DNA of 64,000 nt from Pseudogemmobacter faecipullorum (GTDB lineage Bacteria > Pseudomonadota > Alphaproteobacteria > Rhodobacterales > Rhodobacteraceae): positions 124,001 to 188,000 of the forward strand of contig NZ_JACDXX010000004.1 of the NCBI RefSeq assembly GCF_020539525.1, in the 5' to 3' direction. Shown in pieces: positions 30,670 through 40,567 of this stretch. Below the pieces are notes generated by a model. That model saw nothing but the letters and a program-made list of their open reading frames with translations. It ran no database searches and was not told the DNA's origin. The first letter of the stretch is position 1. Every line of letters begins with the position of its first letter. Position numbers and translations under genes: made by a program.

Positions 30670-31608
30670 TTAAAGAATCCGGTTCCATTCCGGCAGCGCG
30701 ATTTCCGGCGGGCGCAGCAGCACCCGGTTGCGCCCGGCCTCACGCGCCCGCGACAGCATTTCGCTGACCTGGGCCATCAGATCCGCCGGATCACAGGGCG
30801 GGATCACATGGACAAGCCCGCCGCCGCTGATCGTCAGCACGGGAGAGGTGGGCGAGGCCTCATGCGGGATGGCCGCCCCGGCAACGGTTTCAGCAACCCG
30901 GGTCAGCATGGCGTCGAAATCGCCCTTGCCGCTCAGCACTAGCACGAATTTTTCCCCATCATAGCGTGCGGCAATATCGCCGCTGCGGCGGGCGGTATTT
31001 TGCAGGATCAGCGCCACCTGGCGCAGCGCCTCATCCCCGGCACTGTGACCGTAATGCTCATTATAGAGTTTGAAATGGTCGATATCGAACAGAGCAATGG
31101 CGAGTTCCTCATCGCGGCGGCAGGGCCGGGCGAGGCGGGCGGCCAGATCGAGGTCAAAGCTGCGCCGGCTGGTCAGGCCGGTCAGGCCGTCGCGGCTGGA
31201 AATTTCGGTCAGGGCACGCTGCTGCGAGGTCAGCTTCAGATGCGTCATCACCCGGGCCCGCAGCAGGGCCGGGCGGACTGGCTTGTGCACGAAATCCGAG
31301 GCGCCCAGCAGCAGCGCGCGCTCTTCATCCGCATCAAGAGACAGGGCGGTGATGCAGATCACCGCGAGATCCTCCAGCCCTTCGGTGGCGCGGATCCGTG
31401 TGATCACCTCAAATCCATCCATTTCCGGCATAAAGAGATCGAGCAGCACCAGGTCCACGGCCTCGCGTGCCAGAATCTCAAAGGCAGTCAGACCGTCGCG
31501 GGCCATCAGCACCCGGCAGTCATCCTGCAGCAGCTCAGCCAGCATAGTGCGGCTGATCCGGTCGTTATCAACAACAAGAATGGTCGGGAGGGCAGAGGCT
31601 GTCAGCAT
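30670..31608 (-). CDS. response regulator with receiver and GGDEF domain (variant active site)
   Basis: A 312-residue cytoplasmic protein. The receiver domain (about 8-125) has the acidic pair VVDNDRIS, phospho-acceptor Asp in LVLLDLFMPEMDG and the Lys in FVHKP. The GGDEF domain (about 150-300) begins SSRDGLTGLTSRRSFD and has FDIDHFKLYNEHYGHSAGDEAL. The signature itself reads RYDGEKF instead of RYGGEEF, so the first Gly and the fourth residue are changed while the metal-binding third position (Glu) is kept. The inhibitory site RxxD (RSGD) is intact five residues upstream. It may be a weak or inactive diguanylate cyclase, or a c-di-GMP receptor. It lies 3 bp after the hybrid kinase gene, its presumed partner. 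Confidence 0.85.
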   Translation of the reverse strand: MLTASALPTILVVDNDRISRTMLAELLQDDCRVLMARDGLTAFEILAREAVDLVLLDLFMPEMDGFEVITRIRATEGLEDLAVICITALSLDADEERALLLGASDFVHKPVRPALLRARVMTHLKLTSQQRALTEISSRDGLTGLTSRRSFDLDLAARLARPCRRDEELAIALFDIDHFKLYNEHYGHSAGDEALRQVALILQNTARRSGDIAARYDGEKFVLVLSGKGDFDAMLTRVAETVAGAAIPHEASPTSPVLTISGGGLVHVIPPCDPADLMAQVSEMLSRAREAGRNRVLLRPPEIALPEWNRIL

Positions 31609-31611
31609 AGA

Positions 31612-34600
31612 TTACGGTTCTTCCGATTGGCCGGGGGAGAGGGGCTGATCGCCAGGCGCGGCAAGTGCCTGGCGCAGGGTCTCCAGTTGTCTGGTGGCTG
31701 CGGTGAGGTCGAGGTCTTCGAAGAGAGTGAGGATCTGGCGGGCCTGCTCACCGCCGGCCGGGGCGGTGAGGCCTTCTGCCAGCTGCTGCAGCAGGGCCCG
31801 CGCAGCGAAATCACCGGCTTTTACCAGCGGCAGAGCCTCTGCCACCAGGGCCAGCGCCGCCGAGGCTGAGAGGCTTTCGCCAGCTTCCGCCTGGCGCGGG
31901 GGGGTGAGAGTGCCGATCAGCTGGTTCAGCGCCGCGAGACAGTCGCGCATCAGCGTGATCATCTCGGGCCCGGTAGCGGTGACGGTGGCCTGGTCGCCCG
32001 CCCGGGCTGCTTCCTCGATCAGCCCGGCATGGCTGTAAAGCCGCTGCGTTTCGATATATCCCACCACACCGCGCACCCGATGGGCATATTCGGCGATTTC
32101 CCCGAGCCTGCCCTCGCGCAGCAGCGCCGCATAACGGCTGTCCATTGTACCGAAATCGCGGAGGAAGCCGGTCAGGAAGCGCAAGAGCCGTTCATCCGAT
32201 CCGCCAAAGCGACGCAGGAGCCGGTCAGGGTCGCATTCGGGGGGCATCGGGGACTCCGGTAGTGGACTGCTCTCTGTGCCCGCTGAGGTCTGCGCTGCGA
32301 CAGTTTGATCCGGTATAGCGCGCGGTGGCATCAAGGCACAGAGCATGCGATAGAGTTGCTGCTCATCTACCGGCTTGCTCAGATGCGCCGACATACCCGC
32401 CGCAAGGCTGGCCTCCTGATCCTCGGTCCGGGCCTGCGCGGTCAGCGCGATCACCGGCAGATCCTGCCATTCCGGGCGTCTGCGGATTTCGGCAATGGCC
32501 TCCAGCCCGTTCATCACCGGCATATGCACATCCATCAGCACCACATCAAAGTGACGCGCCTCCATCCGCTGAATGGCCTCCTGTCCGTCTTCGGCGGTGG
32601 TGACGAACATGCCGGCCAGCTCAAGAAATTCGCTCGCAACCTCGCGGTTCAGGGCATTGTCATCGACCACCAGCACGCTGCGCCCGGCCAGGATGCTGCG
32701 CAGGGCATGGTTCTGGCTGATCTGCTGCACCGGCAGCTGGCCGGTGGTGAGCATGGGGCGGTCCGCCGGAGACAGCGAGAGAATATCCAGAACGGTGTTA
32801 AACACCATCGAGCGGGTGACCGGCTTGAGCAGCACAGCCTGCAAACCGATGCGTTCGGCCTCAGCCAGGGCCAGCTGATGGCCATAGGCGGTCACCATCA
32901 GCACAGCGGGCATATTCACCAGCCGCACATCCTCGCGGATATGCCGGGCCAGCTGCAGCCCGTCCATTCCGGGCATGCGCCAGTCCGAGAGCACGATATC
33001 AAAGGGCTCTTGCTGCAGATCGGCGCGGCGCAACAGCCGCAGGGCCTCGGCCCCCCCGGCGGCGCGCACCGCCGTCATGCCAAAATCCTCGACCATTTCC
33101 GCAAGCGCATTGCGGGCGGTTTCATTATCATCGACCACCAGCACCCGGCGATGGCGCAGCTCTGCTGACAGCAGGATGCCCCGGTTCGGCGTGCTGTCGC
33201 CGGAGACCTGACCCAGACGCACGGTAAAGGTGAAAATGCTGCCCTCGCCCGGGGTGCTGCTCACCTCGATTGCGCCGCCCATCATCTCGACAATCCGGCG
33301 TGAAATGGCGAGGCCAAGGCCGGTGCCACCGTAGCGCCGGGCGGTATCGGCCCCGGCCTGCGAGAAGGGGTGGAACGCATTTTCCAGCACCTCCGGGCTC
33401 ATGCCAATGCCGGTGTCGCGCACGGTAAATTTCAGATTCTGCCTGCCTTCCTCGGTGGCGGGCAGGGCGCAGACGCTGACGGCGACATCGCCGGAGCGGG
33501 TGAATTTCACCGCATTGCCGACCAGATTGGTCAGCACCTGGGTCAGGCGCAGCGAATCGCCCCGCCAGCAGGAGGCGGTTCCCGGGGCGATGCTGAAGGT
33601 CAGCTCCAGCCCCTTTTCCTCGGCCTTCAATGCGGTCACGGAAGAGACAGTATCGAGCACATTCTCGATCCGGAAGGTGCTGTCCTCAAGCAGCAGCCCG
33701 CCCGCCTCAATCTTGGAGAAATCGAGGATGTCGTTGATAATGCCCAGCAGCACATTGGCCGAACCGTTGATTTTCTCCAGATAGGTGCGCTGTTTCGGAT
33801 CAAGCGGGGTCTGCAGTGCCAGCCGGGTCATGCCGATCACTGAGTTCATCGGCGTGCGGATCTCATGGCTCATCGTGGCCAGAAAGTCGCTCTTGGCCCG
33901 TTCAGCGGCCTCGGCTTTGTCTTTGGCGCGGCGCAGCTCCTCGCGGGTTTCATAGGCCTGGGTGACATCGAGAATGATCCCGTCCCAGAGTCTGCCGTTC
34001 TCACCGGCACGCGGTGCCGAGCGGATCTGCAGCCAGCGCTGCCTGTGATCGCGGTGATGGGTCATGCGGAACACGGCCTCAAAGCTGGTGAGGCTGCGCG
34101 AAGCAGTATTTGACCCCTCGAGATAGCCAGGCAGATCCTCAGGATGAATCGTCCCGGCCAGCAGATTGGGGTTGCGCAGCAGCGCCTCGGGCGGGAGGCC
34201 GATCAGGGGCTCGATCCCGGCGCTGATATAGGACAGGTAATGGCTGCGCATCTCCGTGGCGACCGGCTGATCGGTTTCAGCCCGCGGTCTGGAAGACAGC
34301 TGATAGAGCGCCCCGTTCGGCAGGCTGTCCGCAATGGCCGCCATCTGCGCCCGGGCGGCCTCGCGCTCGCTGACATCCTGAACTGTGCCGGTGACCGCGG
34401 TAACATGCCCCTGCGCATCATGGATCGCCCTTCCCCGGATTTCGGCATGAAATGACGAACCATCGGGGCGCAGATGGCGCACATCGACTTTATAGGGCTC
34501 GCCGGTCGCGATGCAGCGCTCAATCGCGGCGCCGACGCTGGCGAAATCCGCCTCCGGCATCATACGGCTCAGATCCTCGAGGGTCAGCGGGCGGCCGTCG

Positions 34601-35811
34601 CTGACGCCGTTCATCTCGGCCATGGTGCGGGAATAGGTGAAAACGCCGGTGTCAAGCTGCAAGGCCCAGGATCCGATTCTGGCCAGATTTTCGGCCCGCT
34701 CCATTCCCTCGACGCTTTCGCGGGCGGTTTTTTCGGCGGCGCGGCTTTCCTCGAGCAGGCCGCGCAGCTTCTGATCGGCCCGGGTCAGGCTGCGCCGCAG
34801 CGTTTCAAATTCCCGGATCCGGCTGGGCGGAACCGCGAAAGCCTCCTGCGACTGCGACACGCCGCCATCGGTCTGGATCATCCGGGAGCGCTGCACGAGA
34901 TTATTGATCGGAGAAAGCATCCGCTGCGCCAGCGCCAGCGCCAGCAGCACCCCCGCGCCGATGGTTGCCCCGGAGGCGATCAGCATCGATAAAATCGGGT
35001 TCTGCCAGCGGGATGCGAAGACGGCGGAGGGTTCGCCGACCATCGCGGCCCAGCCAGGGGTGCCGGGGATCAGCTGGAAGGCAAAGGTCACCAGCCCGCC
35101 CTCAACCGTCCGGGCCTCAAACATGCCGGTATCGGAGTTCAGCGCGAGCAGGCTTTCCCAGTCCGCAACTTCGGTGCCGGTGATCTCCTCCTCATCACCG
35201 CGCGAGCGGCTGAGAATGCGGCCCTGACCATCCACGATGGCCAGCAGAGCATGTGACGAGTCATCAGCCTGCAGCGTCACCGAGCGGATCAGGGCCTGGG
35301 GCTGGCCGGAAAAGAGCGAAACATTGATCCCTGCGGTCATATTCCCGGCGTCGCGGCGCTCGGGATGGGCAATCGCAATACGGTACCCCTCTCCGTCAGC
35401 TGTGGGCATGATCAGATTTGAGACCTGCAGCCTGCCGCTGCGGGCGGCGCGGGTGACCAGTTCGGCCAGGGCGGGTTCAAGGCCGGGCGGGGCGGGATAG
35501 CCGCGCAGCGGGTCGGGGGTGACGACGAAAGCCGAATAGCTCAGCAGGCCCTGATGTGCCTCCCCGGCCCCGGTCATCTGTTCGATCTCATGCAGCAGCC
35601 TGCCGGTGGCCTGGATCTCGGTCACTGTGGATTGCGACAGGATATGGGCTGATTCCAGCAGGCTCTGGGTCGAACGTTCCCGGAAAGAATTGCTGGCATT
35701 CAGCAGCGCTATCGCCATCACCGTCAGCGCCGGCAGCAGCACCAGCAGGAGTAGCCCGAGCAAAGCGGTGCGCAGCGAAGGGTAGAGGATCGGCTTCAGA
35801 ACTGCGTTCAC
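31612..35811 (-). CDS. hybrid sensor histidine kinase with two receivers and an Hpt domain
   Basis: A 1399-residue membrane kinase. Approximate order: helix (14-38), periplasmic sensor (40-270), helix (272-296), HAMP-like linker, PAS (370-485), PAS (490-620), HisKA with His649 in [10 protein letters not shown], HATPase (750-866, with RDTGIGMS and [10 protein letters not shown]), receiver 1 with Asp943 ([11 protein letters not shown]), receiver 2 with Asp1094 ([11 protein letters not shown]), and Hpt with His1244 in AHRVRGVVG. This is a full phosphorelay of the BarA/ArcB type. The likely output is the receiver-GGDEF protein encoded 3 bp downstream, so the pair may tune c-di-GMP. The signal is unknown. 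The AT-rich region 35860-35940 upstream probably holds the promoter. Confidence 0.93.
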   Translation of the reverse strand: MNAVLKPILYPSLRTALLGLLLLVLLPALTVMAIALLNASNSFRERSTQSLLESAHILSQSTVTEIQATGRLLHEIEQMTGAGEAHQGLLSYSAFVVTPDPLRGYPAPPGLEPALAELVTRAARSGRLQVSNLIMPTADGEGYRIAIAHPERRDAGNMTAGINVSLFSGQPQALIRSVTLQADDSSHALLAIVDGQGRILSRSRGDEEEITGTEVADWESLLALNSDTGMFEARTVEGGLVTFAFQLIPGTPGWAAMVGEPSAVFASRWQNPILSMLIASGATIGAGVLLALALAQRMLSPINNLVQRSRMIQTDGGVSQSQEAFAVPPSRIREFETLRRSLTRADQKLRGLLEESRAAEKTARESVEGMERAENLARIGSWALQLDTGVFTYSRTMAEMNGVSDGRPLTLEDLSRMMPEADFASVGAAIERCIATGEPYKVDVRHLRPDGSSFHAEIRGRAIHDAQGHVTAVTGTVQDVSEREAARAQMAAIADSLPNGALYQLSSRPRAETDQPVATEMRSHYLSYISAGIEPLIGLPPEALLRNPNLLAGTIHPEDLPGYLEGSNTASRSLTSFEAVFRMTHHRDHRQRWLQIRSAPRAGENGRLWDGIILDVTQAYETREELRRAKDKAEAAERAKSDFLATMSHEIRTPMNSVIGMTRLALQTPLDPKQRTYLEKINGSANVLLGIINDILDFSKIEAGGLLLEDSTFRIENVLDTVSSVTALKAEEKGLELTFSIAPGTASCWRGDSLRLTQVLTNLVGNAVKFTRSGDVAVSVCALPATEEGRQNLKFTVRDTGIGMSPEVLENAFHPFSQAGADTARRYGGTGLGLAISRRIVEMMGGAIEVSSTPGEGSIFTFTVRLGQVSGDSTPNRGILLSAELRHRRVLVVDDNETARNALAEMVEDFGMTAVRAAGGAEALRLLRRADLQQEPFDIVLSDWRMPGMDGLQLARHIREDVRLVNMPAVLMVTAYGHQLALAEAERIGLQAVLLKPVTRSMVFNTVLDILSLSPADRPMLTTGQLPVQQISQNHALRSILAGRSVLVVDDNALNREVASEFLELAGMFVTTAEDGQEAIQRMEARHFDVVLMDVHMPVMNGLEAIAEIRRRPEWQDLPVIALTAQARTEDQEASLAAGMSAHLSKPVDEQQLYRMLCALMPPRAIPDQTVAAQTSAGTESSPLPESPMPPECDPDRLLRRFGGSDERLLRFLTGFLRDFGTMDSRYAALLREGRLGEIAEYAHRVRGVVGYIETQRLYSHAGLIEEAARAGDQATVTATGPEMITLMRDCLAALNQLIGTLTPPRQAEAGESLSASAALALVAEALPLVKAGDFAARALLQQLAEGLTAPAGGEQARQILTLFEDLDLTAATRQLETLRQALAAPGDQPLSPGQSEEP

Positions 35812-36016
35812 GATCTGCGCTCCGCCGGTGTTCCTCGGGCGAAACTGCGCCCCGTGTCATCACAAGTAGCAGGATTACAGGTATAAGTATTGAGTCCATA
35901 ATCAAAAGGGAAAAATACCCCTTTGACACAATCCTGGGATGAATTGCGGGCCTGCCCCCTTTTATGCCCGTGAACGGACAGGAAAGGGGGCAAAGCCCGT
36001 TGCCCGATGGCCCGGA

Positions 36017-36991
36017 TCAGGGCCGGGCGGGGGCAGGATAGCCTGCCGCAATGGTGCAGAGCAGCTCGAACAGGATCGTCGCGCCGGTCAGGGCGGTCAG
36101 CCCGCCAATATCGAAGGGGGGCGAGACCTCGACCACATCCGCGCCGCAGATCTGCAGCCCGGCGAGGCCGCGCACCATGCGCTGCGCCTGATGGGTCGAG
36201 AAGCCGCCCACTTCCGGCGTGCCGGTGCCCGGTGCCTGCGAAGGGTCAATCCCGTCGATATCGAAGGTCACATAGCAGGGCGCGCTGCCGATCACCCGGT
36301 GAATCTCGGCGATCACCCCCTCTGGCCCCAGATCCATCACCTCTTCAATATAGAGGATGCGGATGCCCTGATCCTTCGCCCAGAGATGCTCATCCGCCGC
36401 ATAGACCGAGCCGCGGATGCCGATCTGGATGATGCGTTTCGGATCGAGGATCCCCTCTTCAATGGCCCGGCGGAACGGGGTGCCATGGGTATAGAGGTTA
36501 TCGCCGAAATAGCGGTCATTGGTGTCGGAATGCGAGTCAAACTGCACCAGACCCAGCGGGCCACGCCCGGGGCTGGCTTTGGAAAGGGCGCGCAGCACCG
36601 GCAGGGTGGTCAGATGATCGCCGCCAACCGCAAGCGGCAATGCTCCGGCGGCGCAGATCGCGGCAATTCCGGCCTCGATCTGATCCAGCGCCTGCATCAG
36701 ATCAATCGGCTGCACCTCAATATCGCCGACATCGGCCACCGCCAGCCGCTCATAGGGGATGACCCCTGAGACATGATGGCCGCGCCGCATCAGGCTGGAC
36801 TGGTTGCGCACCTCACGCGGGCCATGGCGGGCTCCGGGGCGGTTCGTGGTGCCGCCGTCGAAAGGAATGCCCACCAGGGCAATATCGAGACCCGCGGCAC
36901 TTGCCGGGGTGGGCAGGCGCATGAAGCTTGGCTGACCGGCAAAGCGCGGCACGCGCGAGGCATCGAGGGGTTCAAAAAAGGGCCTGGGCAT
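36017..36991 (-). CDS. ureohydrolase (agmatinase/guanidinobutyrase family)
   Basis: A 324-residue binuclear-manganese hydrolase that releases urea from a guanidino compound. Metal ligands lie in GGDHL (about 122), FDSHSDT and FDIDGIDPSQAPG, and the C-terminal EVSPPFD motif is standard for the family. DSHSD in place of DAHxD still keeps the ligand pattern. The substrate could be agmatine, guanidinobutyrate or guanidinopropionate; sequence alone does not decide. It starts 12 bp after the GNAT gene and is the last gene of a run that includes pxpABC and a two-component system, hinting at amino-acid or guanidino-acid catabolism. Confidence 0.85.
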   Translation of the reverse strand: MPRPFFEPLDASRVPRFAGQPSFMRLPTPASAAGLDIALVGIPFDGGTTNRPGARHGPREVRNQSSLMRRGHHVSGVIPYERLAVADVGDIEVQPIDLMQALDQIEAGIAAICAAGALPLAVGGDHLTTLPVLRALSKASPGRGPLGLVQFDSHSDTNDRYFGDNLYTHGTPFRRAIEEGILDPKRIIQIGIRGSVYAADEHLWAKDQGIRILYIEEVMDLGPEGVIAEIHRVIGSAPCYVTFDIDGIDPSQAPGTGTPEVGGFSTHQAQRMVRGLAGLQICGADVVEVSPPFDIGGLTALTGATILFELLCTIAAGYPAPARP

Positions 36992-37003
36992 TGAGCGGAG
37001 CTT

Positions 37004-37483
37004 TCAGAATTCAAGCGTCATATAGAGCGAGTTCGGATCGCCGGTATAGCTGCCGAAGGGGCCGCATTCGCGGAAACCGGCCTGCTCATAGAGGCGCTGC
37101 GCGGGCAGGAAAATCGGCTCACGCCCGGTTTCCAGTGACAGGTTTCTGACCCCGAGCCCGCGGGCGGCGCGGATCAGATGCTGCAGCATCAGCCGCGACA
37201 GGCCACGGCCGCGCGCTTCTGCCAGCACATGCATGGATTTGATCTCGGCCAGATCCCCGGACAGGCGTTTGACCGCCCCCATCGCCAGAACTTCGCCCGC
37301 TTCGCGCAGGACGAAAAACTGCACATCCTCGGCGGCAAGTTCTGAGGCATCCATCATGTAAATGCTCTCGGGCGGGGTCTGGGCATGCATATCCGCGGTA
37401 TGGCGCGCGAAGATATGGCCAAGATCCGGCCCGAGCGGGCTTTCTGCTGCAATCACAAGGCGGTCGTTCATCTCAGATACCAT
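37004..37483 (-). CDS. GNAT family N-acetyltransferase
   Basis: A 159-residue acetyltransferase. The acetyl-CoA binding motif A is in IKSMHVLAEARGRGLSRLML (core ARGRGLS), and motif B is in RLYEQAGFRECGPF. The sequence FVLREAGEVLAMGAVKRL is the preceding beta strand pair. GNAT enzymes acetylate amines, amino acids or antibiotics; the YhhY/putative-acetyltransferase type here has no assigned substrate. A second ATG at 37471 is possible. It lies 54 bp after pxpC and 12 bp before the ureohydrolase, so an amine or amino-acid substrate is a reasonable inference. Confidence 0.85.
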   Translation of the reverse strand: MVSEMNDRLVIAAESPLGPDLGHIFARHTADMHAQTPPESIYMMDASELAAEDVQFFVLREAGEVLAMGAVKRLSGDLAEIKSMHVLAEARGRGLSRLMLQHLIRAARGLGVRNLSLETGREPIFLPAQRLYEQAGFRECGPFGSYTGDPNSLYMTLEF

Positions 37484-37537
37484 TATATCGCTGTTCGGGC
37501 CGAGATTACGGGGCGCAGTCGGAGGGTCAAGGGCCGT

Positions 37538-38488
37538 TCAGCCCTGAGAGCGCCTGGCAAGAGCGCCCAGCCAGTCCGCCTGAATGGCGGCGCGGGTCCG
37601 GGCCAGGGCAATCGCAGCTTCGGCAGTGACCCGGCGGAAGCTGAGCGGCGTGCCGGGGCGGCACTGGGCGAAGCCGTCGAGCTCACAATCGAGCACTGTC
37701 GCCAGCTTCGGATAGCCGCCGGTGGTCTGGTGATCGGCCATCAGCACTGTTGCCACGCCATCACCCGCGATCTGCAGCGCGCCGCGCAGCAGCGGCTCTG
37801 ACGGCATGTCGAGCCGCAAGGGCTTCAGCTCAGGCCCCTGCAGCCGGATGCCCATCCGGTCCGAGGCCGGGCTGACCTGCCAGCCTCCCTGTTCCAGCAG
37901 GTCCAGCGCCCCGGGGGCAAAAAAGCGCTCCTGGGGGCCAGGCGTGATCTGCAATGCGGCGCGGGGGCGGGCAAAGACCGGGCAGGGGAAATCTTGGGGC
38001 AGATCCGCGCGGATCCGGGTTTCGCGCAGCTGCAGCTGATCACCGCTTGCCAGCCGCCGCCCGCCCAGGCCCGAAGGACCATGGGTCGCAGTGCTGCCCA
38101 GCCAGTCCGGCTGCACAATCTCGCCCGCGAAAGCCAGATAGCACCAGCTGCCCCAGAGGCCGGGCCGGATCACCAGGCGCTGGCCCTCGCGCAGCTGGCC
38201 CCTTTGCCAGGCGGCGCCCGGTTTCCCGTCCAGCCCGGTGTGAAAGCCGCCGCCCGCCAGAGCAAAGCTGACGCAACCGGCGCTGCAGCTGAGCTGCAGC
38301 CCGCCGCGTGAGATCTCAATCACCGTGGCCCTGGCGGGATTGCCAAGTGCCAGATTGGCGGCCTGCAGCGCCAGGCGGTCCATCGCGCCCGAGCGCGGCA
38401 CGCCATAGCGCATCCAGCCTGGCCGCCCGCCATCCTGCAGCGTGACATGGGGGCCGGCAAAGCGGATTGCGAGCAGCGCCTCAGCCAT
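37538..38488 (-). CDS. pxpC: 5-oxoprolinase subunit C (biotin-dependent carboxylase-like, KipA domain)
   Basis: Subunit of the prokaryotic ATP-dependent 5-oxoprolinase PxpABC, which opens 5-oxoproline (pyroglutamate) to glutamate. It is 316 residues. The KipA/cyclophilin-like fold is recognised by GPHVTLQDGGRPGWMRYGVP and RSGAMDRLALQAANLALGNP near the N-terminus and MADHQTTGGYPKLATV near the C-terminus. I chose the ATG at 38488, which overlaps the pxpB end by 8 bp; the longer frame to 38548 would overlap far more. PxpC and PxpB together are thought to phosphorylate the substrate for PxpA. Confidence 0.92.
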   Translation of the reverse strand: MAEALLAIRFAGPHVTLQDGGRPGWMRYGVPRSGAMDRLALQAANLALGNPARATVIEISRGGLQLSCSAGCVSFALAGGGFHTGLDGKPGAAWQRGQLREGQRLVIRPGLWGSWCYLAFAGEIVQPDWLGSTATHGPSGLGGRRLASGDQLQLRETRIRADLPQDFPCPVFARPRAALQITPGPQERFFAPGALDLLEQGGWQVSPASDRMGIRLQGPELKPLRLDMPSEPLLRGALQIAGDGVATVLMADHQTTGGYPKLATVLDCELDGFAQCRPGTPLSFRRVTAEAAIALARTRAAIQADWLGALARRSQG

Positions 38489-39164
38489 CCGCAGGGCCAA
38501 ATTCAGCGCGGCTGATGCGGTGAAAGCGCAGCTGATCGCCTGGCTCAAACAGGAAGGGCCTGTCCGGCCTGCCGGTCAGGATCCTGGTGGGAGAGCGCCC
38601 GATCACCCACCAGCCGGTCGGCATTTTCAGGGTTGAGACGATGCATTGCTGCCCGGCAATCAGCAGGCTTCCCGCCGGAATATCGCGGATCGCGGCGGGT
38701 TTACGCGGCAGGCGGATCGCTTCGGGAACCCCGGCCAGATAGGCATAGCCGGGCGCAAAGCCATACATGAAGACCCGGTAACTGCCCGCGAGATGGCTGG
38801 CGATCACCGCTTCGGGGCCAAGGCCGGTCAGCTGCGCCACCTCGGCCAGATCGGGCGCAAATGCGCCCTCATAGCAGACCGCAATATCATGGATCTGGCC
38901 GCTGCCGGGGGGCGGGGCGGGATGCGACAGCAAACCGCTGGCCGCAGCGCGCATGGTTTCATGATCGGTCAGCAGCGGATCGAAACAGATCAGCAGGCTG
39001 GCATAGGCCGGAACCGCTTCACAAAACCCGGCGGGCGGGCTGGCGGCGAGGGCGCGGTCGAGCCGGGTGACCTGGGCATTAATCTCCTCCGAGATCGCCT
39101 CGCCAAATTCCACCAGCAGGCCGCGTTCAGCTATGGCCCGAAAGCGGGGAAAGCCGGGCTGCAT
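38481..39164 (-). CDS. pxpB: 5-oxoprolinase subunit B (KipI/allophanate hydrolase subunit 1 domain)
   Basis: A 227-residue KipI-domain protein, partner of PxpC. The start FRAIAERGLLVEFGEAIS and the conserved block FMYGFAPGYAYLAGVPEA followed by LPRKP are diagnostic. GQQCIVSTLKMPTGWWVIGR is the later conserved region. In Bacillus the homologue KipI also inhibits a histidine kinase, which makes its place beside a kinase gene notable, although there is no direct evidence of such a role here. It is 4 bp after pxpA. Confidence 0.92.
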   Translation of the reverse strand: MQPGFPRFRAIAERGLLVEFGEAISEEINAQVTRLDRALAASPPAGFCEAVPAYASLLICFDPLLTDHETMRAAASGLLSHPAPPPGSGQIHDIAVCYEGAFAPDLAEVAQLTGLGPEAVIASHLAGSYRVFMYGFAPGYAYLAGVPEAIRLPRKPAAIRDIPAGSLLIAGQQCIVSTLKMPTGWWVIGRSPTRILTGRPDRPFLFEPGDQLRFHRISRAEFGPADG

Positions 39165-39168
39165 CGGC

Positions 39169-39933
39169 TCAGACCGGCAGGAAAGGCGCGAGGCGGAAAC
39201 CGGCCTGGCTCAGCCCCGCGCGCAGGGCGCGGGCATGGTGAACCGCATCCGGCGTGTCGCCATGCAGGCAGATCGAATGCGCGGACAGCGCGATGCTGCC
39301 GCCGCCCGCGACCGGCATCTGACCGCTGGCGAGAAAGCCGGTCAGCCTTTCCACGATTTCAGTGGCATCGCTCAGCACCGCGCCCGGCTGGCCGCGGGGG
39401 ATCAGCTGCCCGTCGGCCCTATAGCCGCGGTCGGCGAAAACTTCGGAAAACACCTGAAGGCCCCGGGCGCGGGCCGCCGCCTCGAGCCTCGTGCCCGAGA
39501 TCGCAAGGATGGCAAGCCCGCCTGGCAGATCCGCCACCGCGCGGGCAATCGCATCGGCCACCTCTGTATCGACTGCGGCGAGATTGGCCAGAGCGCCATG
39601 CGGCTTGACGAAGCGGACCTGCGCGCCCGCGTGCGCGGCCACCCCCTGCAGGCTGCCCACCTGGGCGGCAATCATCCGGCTGATCGCGGCGGGCGGCATC
39701 GGGATGATCCGCCGCCCAAAGCCCTCGCGATCGGCATAGCCGGGATGGGCACCAATGCTGACACCGCGTGCCCTGGCCTCGCTCAGCGCCTGATACATGG
39801 TCTCCGGATCCCCGGCATGGCCGCCACAGGCCAGGCTTGCCGAGGTGACCAGCCCCAGCATGGCGGCGTCATCGCCGATCTGCCAGGGGCCAAACCCCTC
39901 TCCCAGATCGGCATTGAGGTCGATGGATCGCAT
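39169..39933 (-). CDS. pxpA: 5-oxoprolinase subunit A (LamB/YcsF family)
   Basis: Hydrolytic subunit of PxpABC, 254 residues with the ATG at 39933. The family start IDLNADLGEGFGPW, SASLACGGHAGDPETM, GAHPGYADREGFGRR and FVKPHGALAN are all present, and the C-terminus has ICLHGDTPDAV. An earlier in-frame start at 39969 would add 12 Lys/Pro-rich residues and overlap the regulator gene. It begins 4 bp after the FixJ-like regulator stop, so the two-component genes and pxpABC are one transcript. Confidence 0.93.
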   Translation of the reverse strand: MRSIDLNADLGEGFGPWQIGDDAAMLGLVTSASLACGGHAGDPETMYQALSEARARGVSIGAHPGYADREGFGRRIIPMPPAAISRMIAAQVGSLQGVAAHAGAQVRFVKPHGALANLAAVDTEVADAIARAVADLPGGLAILAISGTRLEAAARARGLQVFSEVFADRGYRADGQLIPRGQPGAVLSDATEIVERLTGFLASGQMPVAGGGSIALSAHSICLHGDTPDAVHHARALRAGLSQAGFRLAPFLPV

Positions 39934-39937
39934 GGGC

Positions 39938-40567
39938 CTATCCTGTTTCGGTGCCGGTTTTGCCGGCAAGGGCGATCAGCTCGGGCACCGAGCGGATCTG
40001 CAGTTTTTCGAGAATGCGGGCCCGGTGGTGATCCACGGTACGCGGGCTGATCCCGAGAAAAGCGCCGACCTCTTTGCTGGAAGTGGCCGAGGGATTGGCC
40101 ACCATATGGCTGACAATCTCCATCTCGCGCAAAGTCAGACGGCCAAAGCGCGCCCGGGTCTCACGGCGGCCCTCGCGGCGCGCCCGCAGCTCGGTGGCCA
40201 GGGTCAGCGCAATTTCGATGCGGTCGATCAGCACTTCGGGGTGGAAAGGTTTTTCAAGAAAATCAACCGCGCCGCCCTTGATCGCCTGGACCGATTCCGG
40301 CACGCCGCCATGGCCGGTGATGAAGATGACCGGCAGGCGGATGCCCGTGTCATTCAGCCGGGCCTGCAGCTCAAGCCCGTTCATCCCGGGCATGCCATAG
40401 TCGAGCAGGAGCACGCCATCCAGCTCGGGGCTGGCAATCCTCAGAAACTCGCTCGCCGAGGCGAAGCTCTCTACCAGATAGCCACGTCTGCGCAGGGAGC
40501 GGCTCAGCGAGCTGCGGATCGCCGCATCATCATCCACCAGGAAGAGGGTGAGCCCACTGTCAGACAT
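39938..40567 (-). CDS. FixJ/NarL-type response regulator (receiver + LuxR HTH)
   Basis: A 209-residue DNA-binding regulator. The receiver has the acidic pair VDDDAAIRSSL, phospho-acceptor Asp in LLLDYGMPGMNGLEL, conserved Thr in VIFITGHGG, and Lys in FLEKPF, the FixJ-type pattern. The output domain is LuxR-type with LTLREMEIVSHM and a recognition helix in SPRTVDHHRARIL. The ATG at 40567 overlaps the kinase stop by 8 bp; an alternative at 40579 adds four residues. The likely targets are the genes it is transcribed with, pxpABC to the ureohydrolase. Confidence 0.92.
   Translation of the reverse strand: MSDSGLTLFLVDDDAAIRSSLSRSLRRRGYLVESFASASEFLRIASPELDGVLLLDYGMPGMNGLELQARLNDTGIRLPVIFITGHGGVPESVQAIKGGAVDFLEKPFHPEVLIDRIEIALTLATELRARREGRRETRARFGRLTLREMEIVSHMVANPSATSSKEVGAFLGISPRTVDHHRARILEKLQIRSVPELIALAGKTGTETG

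Noticed and set aside
30189-30767. 192-codon plus-strand frame over the SRP RNA
   Set aside because: It begins in the SRP RNA promoter, covers the RNA gene and ends inside the GGDEF gene on the other strand; composition is Arg/Pro-rich.
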